A stretch of 52,341 bases of DNA, taken from IMG/VR virus record IMGVR_UViG_3300042691_008087, positions 1 to 52,341 of that record; one strand, written 5' to 3'. The DNA comes from a virus. Under the pieces are notes generated by a model. It was not told where the DNA came from and ran no database searches. It saw only the letters and a list, made by a program, of their open reading frames with translations. Position 1 is the stretch's first letter, and the number at the start of each line of letters is the position of its first letter. Position numbers and translations under genes: made by a program. Shown piece by piece: positions 47,858-52,341 of this stretch.

Positions 47858-48499
47858 TTAGAACCCGGTAGTGCCGAGACCACGGAATACGTGGGCATTG
47901 AACTTCACGAGGAAGCGACCATTAGAGGGGTTGTTGGTTGCATGATACAGACCCATACCCGGCTCTGGTTTGACTCGAAGAATCCGTACAGGATGAGTCG
48001 TGGTTGTAGCTACTGAAGTGCTGATAAGCTCCATTTGACTCTCGCCCGTGGTGGTTAGACCAGCAGTAACAGAGAATGTAGCATTAAGACCTACACTAGC
48101 AGCAGCAATAGAAGTCGTAGCAGCATCTTCTTGTACTTCAAAGATGACATTAGGATCATCTACCACTTGAGCAATCCGGGCTGCACCTGACCCCGAAGTA
48201 GGACGATAACGAAGTCCTAGATTAGAAGGTTCTGGTAGAAAGCCTACTACAACCCCTACAGGAGTATCAGTTCCGTCACCAATGGTACAACGAGAAATAA
48301 TAGGCATTCCGTCAACACTATGACCTTGACAAGATTCACCACTCGTTCCAGTAGTACCCGTAAGCTTAACCACATCCCCTACATAAATGGCTGTGGTATC
48401 GCCAGCGGTAACGTAGTACATATTAAACCTACCATTCCAAGGATTACCGTCACCGTGCATTACGGGACGGAAACCATTAGGACGATCTACGTTTGGCAT
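47858..48499 (-). CDS. Capsid decoration-type protein (213 aa)
   Basis: It starts MPNVDRPNGFRPVMHGDGNP. A beta-rich layout with TPVGVVVGFLPE and FEVQEDAATTSIAAASVGLN is common to head proteins encoded just before the capsid gene. It probably coats or stabilises the shell. Confidence 0.7.
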   Translation of the reverse strand: MPNVDRPNGFRPVMHGDGNPWNGRFNMYYVTAGDTTAIYVGDVVKLTGTTGTSGESCQGHSVDGMPIISRCTIGDGTDTPVGVVVGFLPEPSNLGLRYRPTSGSGAARIAQVVDDPNVIFEVQEDAATTSIAAASVGLNATFSVTAGLTTTGESQMELISTSVATTTTHPVRILRVKPEPGMGLYHATNNPSNGRFLVKFNAHVFRGLGTTGF

Positions 48500-48542
48500 T
48501 TGTTTCCTTTAAGTTTGCTCTCCGTGGAATGGTATACTTGCA

Positions 48543-48956
48543 TTAAGATCCTTGTGAGAGAGGACCTCGTGAAATTTCAAGTTTACCATACCTGCCAGAA
48601 AGAGCATTTTGTTTCATTGCAGTTTCTCTTTCATCAACATCATGCTGCTTGGCAGCTTGGTCTTCTTTGTAAAATTCGATAGGTTGTTTCATTAGCACGG
48701 CTTTCTTGCCGCCACCTACGCCCTTTTCGACAAGGGAAGAAGTACCCGAAGATGAATCCACTTTGCGATCCCCTACCTCACCAACTTCGTCTCTACGCTC
48801 GAATTCGTAGCAGGCATCAAGGAATCGCGCAATCCGTTGTTCATCCATATTGACCCAACGGTAATTAAAATTCTTGTCATCTTTATTTTCCACAGTGAGG
48901 ATATTTCTTTGTGATCCTGATACCGGGATTCGTTTCTTTCTTTCTTGTTTAGCCAT
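48543..48956 (-). CDS. Basic head-operon protein (137 aa)
   Basis: CGGAGG precedes ATG 48956 (MAKQERKKRIPVSGSQRNIL). A beta-rich middle (FNYRWVNMDEQRIARFLDAC) is followed by a Gly/Lys-rich loop and a helical tail. It lies between scaffold and decoration genes. Its role in head assembly is not known. Confidence 0.65.
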   Translation of the reverse strand: MAKQERKKRIPVSGSQRNILTVENKDDKNFNYRWVNMDEQRIARFLDACYEFERRDEVGEVGDRKVDSSSGTSSLVEKGVGGGKKAVLMKQPIEFYKEDQAAKQHDVDERETAMKQNALSGRYGKLEISRGPLSQGS

Positions 48957-48957
48957 G

Positions 48958-49821
48958 TTACCTCCGTTTGGCCTGTACGTACTGTTTAACGTACTCCTCT
49001 TCAGTGAGGGCACCACTTCTAATGATCGTCTGAGCGATATCTCTTTCTTCTGCTGGAATTCTATCCAGCGTAAACTTGCCGGTGGCTTTTGCCGAGGAAG
49101 CCGTAACCTCGCGTGATCCGCCGTCTACGGCAGAAGTCTTTGAAGCTGCTCGTGGGAACTTGTCAGGATATTTGGACTTGACTTGCCGAGCTACTTCCGT
49201 CAGAAGCTTGGCATATTCGACTTGTTTCCCCTGCGCTTGTGCAGAAGTCACCATTTGTTTGGCGATCATATCTGCTTCTTGACGAAGCATCGGATCCGCT
49301 TGATACCATCCGTTGACTGTATTCCATTGATCGAATACTACCTGATGGCGCACCTGTGTATCAGTATGCTGCGGTGTGATGCTGTCGTCAAACTCTTTAA
49401 TTTTAGATTGATGCTGTTCTTTGAGGGCATCAATTTCTTCGTCAATGAGCATCGCCTTGCGAGCATCATTGTCTTCCAAAGCGTTAAGTTTTTGAGCTTT
49501 CAGATCGGCTACTGCTTTGCTATAGCCTGCATCGTAGAGCTTGCGGTGTTGGTCAAACATCTTACGGAGAGCCTCTCGGTGCTCCTTGATCTCATGACCA
49601 TACTTGGCGATACGTCCATAGAGTTCCCCACGGAAATTGAATTCCTTTGCAGGAATCCAGTCATCAGGATTACCATCCCATTCGTCCTTGGGCCTCCAAC
49701 CGTGATCCCGAGCAAGTTGCTCTTCGGGAGAGAGTTGTGGCGTATCTGCTACTACTTCTTCTACACGGGAACTTCCCGTGTCTGGGGTGCTTTGGGGTGT
49801 AACTACGGTCTCTTCAGCCAT
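48958..49821 (-). CDS. Capsid scaffolding protein
   Basis: This 287-residue protein is acidic at the start (MAEETVVTPQSTPDTGSSRV) and then has ARDHGWRPKDEWDGNPDDW, a motif frequent in phage scaffolds. A long charged coiled coil follows (residues 75-145), and a helical, basic C-terminus that would contact the capsid protein. It precedes the capsid gene, as expected. Confidence 0.8.
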   Translation of the reverse strand: MAEETVVTPQSTPDTGSSRVEEVVADTPQLSPEEQLARDHGWRPKDEWDGNPDDWIPAKEFNFRGELYGRIAKYGHEIKEHREALRKMFDQHRKLYDAGYSKAVADLKAQKLNALEDNDARKAMLIDEEIDALKEQHQSKIKEFDDSITPQHTDTQVRHQVVFDQWNTVNGWYQADPMLRQEADMIAKQMVTSAQAQGKQVEYAKLLTEVARQVKSKYPDKFPRAASKTSAVDGGSREVTASSAKATGKFTLDRIPAEERDIAQTIIRSGALTEEEYVKQYVQAKRR

Positions 49822-49823
49822 CT

Positions 49824-50126
49824 CTATTTAATCCTTACTTGGCAGTCTTCGTCATTGATTACGAAGAACTCTTCTTTAGTTTCCGGATCTACTACGAGTT
49901 TACCGGCATATTGGGCAAAAATTACACGATCACCTACTTCTACCCAGTTAGAACCATCTCCCCAGTCTTTCCAAGCAAGAGGTCCAATTCCGGCAACGGT
50001 TCCTTCCATAGTTGCCATTTTATGACGTTTTTCGTCAGAACCGTACGAGATGACAATACCACTCTCTGTTTTAACTTCCAGATCTTTGGGTTTAATTAAT
50101 ACTCTATTTCCTACAACCTCTAACAT
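49824..50126 (-). CDS. GroES-like co-chaperonin (Cpn10)
   Basis: The 100-residue protein has the GroES layout: MLEVVGNRVLIKPKDLEVKT at the start, a SGIVISYG mobile-loop region, EGTVAGIGPLAW, VGDRVIFAQYAGKLV and a closing VINDEDCQVRIK strand. It would cap host GroEL during folding of the capsid or another large protein, like T4 gp31. No GroEL gene is present in the window. Confidence 0.85.
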   Translation of the reverse strand: MLEVVGNRVLIKPKDLEVKTESGIVISYGSDEKRHKMATMEGTVAGIGPLAWKDWGDGSNWVEVGDRVIFAQYAGKLVVDPETKEEFFVINDEDCQVRIK

Positions 50127-50132
50127 TATATT

Positions 50133-50378
50133 CTACTCCTTTATTAACTCTATGTCAAGTATTTCCTGTAATCCTTCAATCTTTCCGATTATTTTATTGG
50201 TCTCTTGTACCGTAAAATCGGCATTTTCTTTATTGACGGTAGCACCGTCCTTAAAACTAAGTATTAGGTCTTTAACCTTCTGTTGTACTTCCCGGAAGTA
50301 GGATTGAGTGATTGGATGCTGCATCCACTCAAGAAAGTCCTCTTCGTTTATTGCCCGATCCTCGTGACTTACTTCCAC
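50133..50378 (-). CDS. Small helical head-operon protein (81 aa)
   Basis: The GTG start at 50378 follows AAGGAG and lies 50 bases inside the portal gene. The protein (MEVSHEDRAINEEDFLEWMQ) is acidic and helical. Conserved-looking HPITQSYF near residue 21 recalls small proteins after podovirus portals. Function is unknown. Confidence 0.65.
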   Translation of the reverse strand: MEVSHEDRAINEEDFLEWMQHPITQSYFREVQQKVKDLILSFKDGATVNKENADFTVQETNKIIGKIEGLQEILDIELIKE

Positions 50379-52341
50379 TACGTTGCTCCTTCATCTTTTG
50401 TGCATTGGCTTCTCTACGCATAGCCATTTTATCCGCCTCTCCCATCATGGAGAGTTCGTGGTCCTGCTTCTGTTGCTCTAACTCTTGTTTGGCTTTGAGT
50501 TGACTTACTTTCAGATCTACAACCGTCTGGGCATTCTTCATCCCCAGTTCTTTCTGCTTGAATTCCAGTTCGATCTGTTTCTTCATCAGATCCATCTGGG
50601 CCTTCATCTGCTCGATCTTCATCTCCATAATCATCTGCTGTTGCTTCAGTTGAGCATCCTGTTGGGCTGCTTGAGAGTCGATCTGAGCTTTCTGCTGGAC
50701 TGCCTGTGCCTTCATCTGCTCCGCTTGCATCTTCGGATCAGGTTGGGGTTGTGGCAGAAGTTCCTGTGGATTGGGTTGATCCATAGCAATAAGGATCCGT
50801 TGACCGGCCTTGGCGGGATCAACTGCCCCAAGAGGGATGAGTTCCGTGAGTTGCTGTGCCTTGATAAGACGAATACTCTCGCTGACGGTATTCGGGTCAG
50901 CAGTCGGGATTATATCAATAGTCTCATCATTATAGTCTTCCTCCCGACTTACTTTGCCCGTGAAGGTAACACCTTCCTGTGCATCCAGTACATTGAAATA
51001 CTCTTCATCGTCCAGATGAGTCTTGTTTAACTGGAAGAGAAGTCCTAGTTCATCCTTTTCAGCCCTGTAAATCCGTTTATAGATGCTGTTGAAGAGTTTT
51101 AATCCTTCTTCGATGGATGACATAGTAGTAGTAGCTGGAGTATTTTGACCCGGTAGCTTTCCTGTAGAAATCTCAGAAATGCTGATAATTTCCTTCCCAG
51201 ACGCAATGATAAGCTGTAACAGCGAAAGCAGAACCGGCGACGGCTCCTTGACCGGAAGTGGAAAGATATGCTTCCGGAGATCATCCCCCGTAAATTGGAT
51301 CTGATGCCACTCATTCGGCTTAAAAGTAAGCCTACCACCTTTAAGTTTGATTCCTTTCCCAAGGAGACCTCCCCCAGTCGTAGCCATTGTTCCAGCATCA
51401 AGTAGCTGGTTAATCAAAGTGGAGGCAGTCTCGTTGAGAGCCCCGAGTAGGATACCAAAACCTACGTCGTAAAATCCCCCATCTGGCGAGGGAATGAATC
51501 CATACTTTACAAAATACTGCTTAGGTCTGATTTCGATGATCTTGTTGTCACTATTCTTGCGAATGGACTTCATATCAAAATTAGGGACTGCCCGGACCAA
51601 CTTTCGGGAGCCCCGTTCTACGGTAAAGATCCAAGGTTCATCATAACCATCCTCATCCATGTCCCAATAAGTATGACATTCCAACATTTCATGCGGAATA
51701 TCCATATCCCCATCAGGAGTGGCAAAGGTTTTCTTCTGAAGATCCTCTTTTGAAGAGGATTCTCCTTGAATTGAGGGTTTCTGGATCTCGTCTTCACAAT
51801 ATTTACCATCTCTCTGCCGAGAAATGACTTCATTGTGGTACAAATAGAACCTCTGGGTGATACGACGAGCATCCTTGAGAGATTTAGCCCAATAATTGAC
51901 GATCAGATTGTCCGGAAGAACCAGATCAATCCGGGATTCTTGGGAAAAGTCGTCAAAATAGATCTTTTTAAATGCAGTACCACAGATCGGAACAATAAGA
52001 AGGAGTTTATCCATGTCACTTTCCCAGTAAGACATCTTTTCTAGGAGTTGATATGACATGTGTTTGCCAATTCGTTCTGCTTTCTCGGCTTTTACCCCTG
52101 CAGGATCGTATCCGATGACCTTTCCACGTACCAAACCCTTGCCATCCCCAAGAATTGCGGGCATTGCCCGTGCTTGGAACTGCAATCCTGCGATGGTAAG
52201 AAGGGGATATTTGACGTTAGCGGCTCCCGGCCACGGAAAAGACTTCTCTTCCGCTACCTGTAGAGCCATCTTGAGGTAATTCTCGTTGGCATCCATCCAA
52301 GGTTTACGGGATTGCTCGTCCTGAGTAACCCCATTACACAC
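50329..52341 (-). CDS. Portal protein (main part)
   Basis: The dodecameric DNA channel. The window edge cuts the gene; its first 150 bases are at 1-150. The body shows portal features: an N-terminal KPWMDANENYLKMALQVAEE helix, a clip/stem with LINQLLDAGTMATTGGGLLG, and KLPGQNTPATTTMSSIEEG in the wing. The C-terminal 160 residues are a Gln/Lys/Met-rich coiled coil (barrel-like), ending in a basic tail. About 697 residues in all, in the P22 size class. Confidence 0.88.
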   Translation of the reverse strand: MCNGVTQDEQSRKPWMDANENYLKMALQVAEEKSFPWPGAANVKYPLLTIAGLQFQARAMPAILGDGKGLVRGKVIGYDPAGVKAEKAERIGKHMSYQLLEKMSYWESDMDKLLLIVPICGTAFKKIYFDDFSQESRIDLVLPDNLIVNYWAKSLKDARRITQRFYLYHNEVISRQRDGKYCEDEIQKPSIQGESSSKEDLQKKTFATPDGDMDIPHEMLECHTYWDMDEDGYDEPWIFTVERGSRKLVRAVPNFDMKSIRKNSDNKIIEIRPKQYFVKYGFIPSPDGGFYDVGFGILLGALNETASTLINQLLDAGTMATTGGGLLGKGIKLKGGRLTFKPNEWHQIQFTGDDLRKHIFPLPVKEPSPVLLSLLQLIIASGKEIISISEISTGKLPGQNTPATTTMSSIEEGLKLFNSIYKRIYRAEKDELGLLFQLNKTHLDDEEYFNVLDAQEGVTFTGKVSREEDYNDETIDIIPTADPNTVSESIRLIKAQQLTELIPLGAVDPAKAGQRILIAMDQPNPQELLPQPQPDPKMQAEQMKAQAVQQKAQIDSQAAQQDAQLKQQQMIMEMKIEQMKAQMDLMKKQIELEFKQKELGMKNAQTVVDLKVSQLKAKQELEQQKQDHELSMMGEADKMAMRREANAQKMKEQRSGSKSRGSGNKRRGLS
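52273..52341. repeat. Right copy of terminal direct repeat
   Basis: Identical to bases 1-69. Removing one copy gives a circular map of 52,272 bp with an uninterrupted portal gene. Confidence 0.95.

Noticed and set aside
49183-50025. 280-codon rightward ORF
   Set aside because: Antisense to the scaffold and GroES-like genes, which have clear family features.
1-52341. tRNA genes, CRISPR arrays, insertion sequences, integrase or attachment sites
   Set aside because: None recognised by eye on either strand. A tRNA scan was not possible, so a tRNA could be missed.

Overview
The window is a complete or nearly complete genome of a tailed double-stranded DNA phage, opened at an arbitrary point. The first 69 bases are repeated exactly as the last 69 (52273-52341), and the portal gene runs off the right end and continues at the left end. 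The natural map is therefore a circle, or a circularly permuted molecule, of about 52,272 bp. The head and tail proteins look like a short-tailed (podovirus) phage: large portal, scaffold, HK97-fold-like capsid protein, P22 gp4-like and gp10-like tail factors and very large ejection-type proteins, with no sheath, tube or tape measure recognised. A GH108 muramidase, a Cpn10 protein and host-like promoter and DnaA-box signals suggest a Gram-negative (probably proteobacterial) host. The species cannot be told. No integrase, CI-like repressor or phage RNA polymerase was recognised, so a virulent, host-RNA-polymerase-dependent phage is the simplest reading.

Layout. (1) 3.17-4.45 kb is a 1.3 kb non-coding hub between two divergent gene blocks. 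It has a near-consensus sigma70 promoter for the leftward late genes, a perfect 14-bp stem hairpin, a 55-bp pure A/T tract, a Fur-like palindrome, three phased DnaA-type boxes and short iteron-like repeats; it is a good candidate replication origin. (2) 4.45-26.97 kb is the rightward early/replication block. It opens with a monocistronic gene closed by a strong terminator, followed by many tiny genes and a cytidine/dCMP deaminase. Then come a MoxR ATPase-VWA module, primase, DnaB-type helicase, a family A DNA polymerase broken into two ORFs, an OB-fold/SSB-like protein, 5'-3' exonuclease, T7-type endonuclease I, an RNase H-fold exonuclease, a cobalamin-dependent ribonucleotide reductase, an HslV-like Ntn hydrolase, an endonuclease VII-type HNH gene and the endolysin. 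(3) From 52.3 kb down to 26.97 kb, plus 1-3.16 kb, lies one long leftward virion operon. It includes two glycosyltransferase-like proteins, a degenerate NodB-type deacetylase tail protein, and a 1718-residue ejection/polyvalent protein with a zincin motif.

Three things stand out. First, a scattered family of about a dozen small AT-rich proteins shares a C-terminal motif of the form I-[ST]-x-E-E-x-x-[LI]-K-x-x-I-x-G. Its members sit between, and often start inside the ends of, almost every replication gene, and one candidate sits in the break of the DNA polymerase gene. Second, a 12-bp dyad GTTAYYRRTAAC is repeated at least fourteen times between 3.96 and 10.04 kb, often just upstream of small-gene start codons. 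Third, an HNH homing-type gene lies between a 19-codon remnant of an endolysin start and a recoded, intact endolysin.

All family names are from motif recognition by eye; no search was run.
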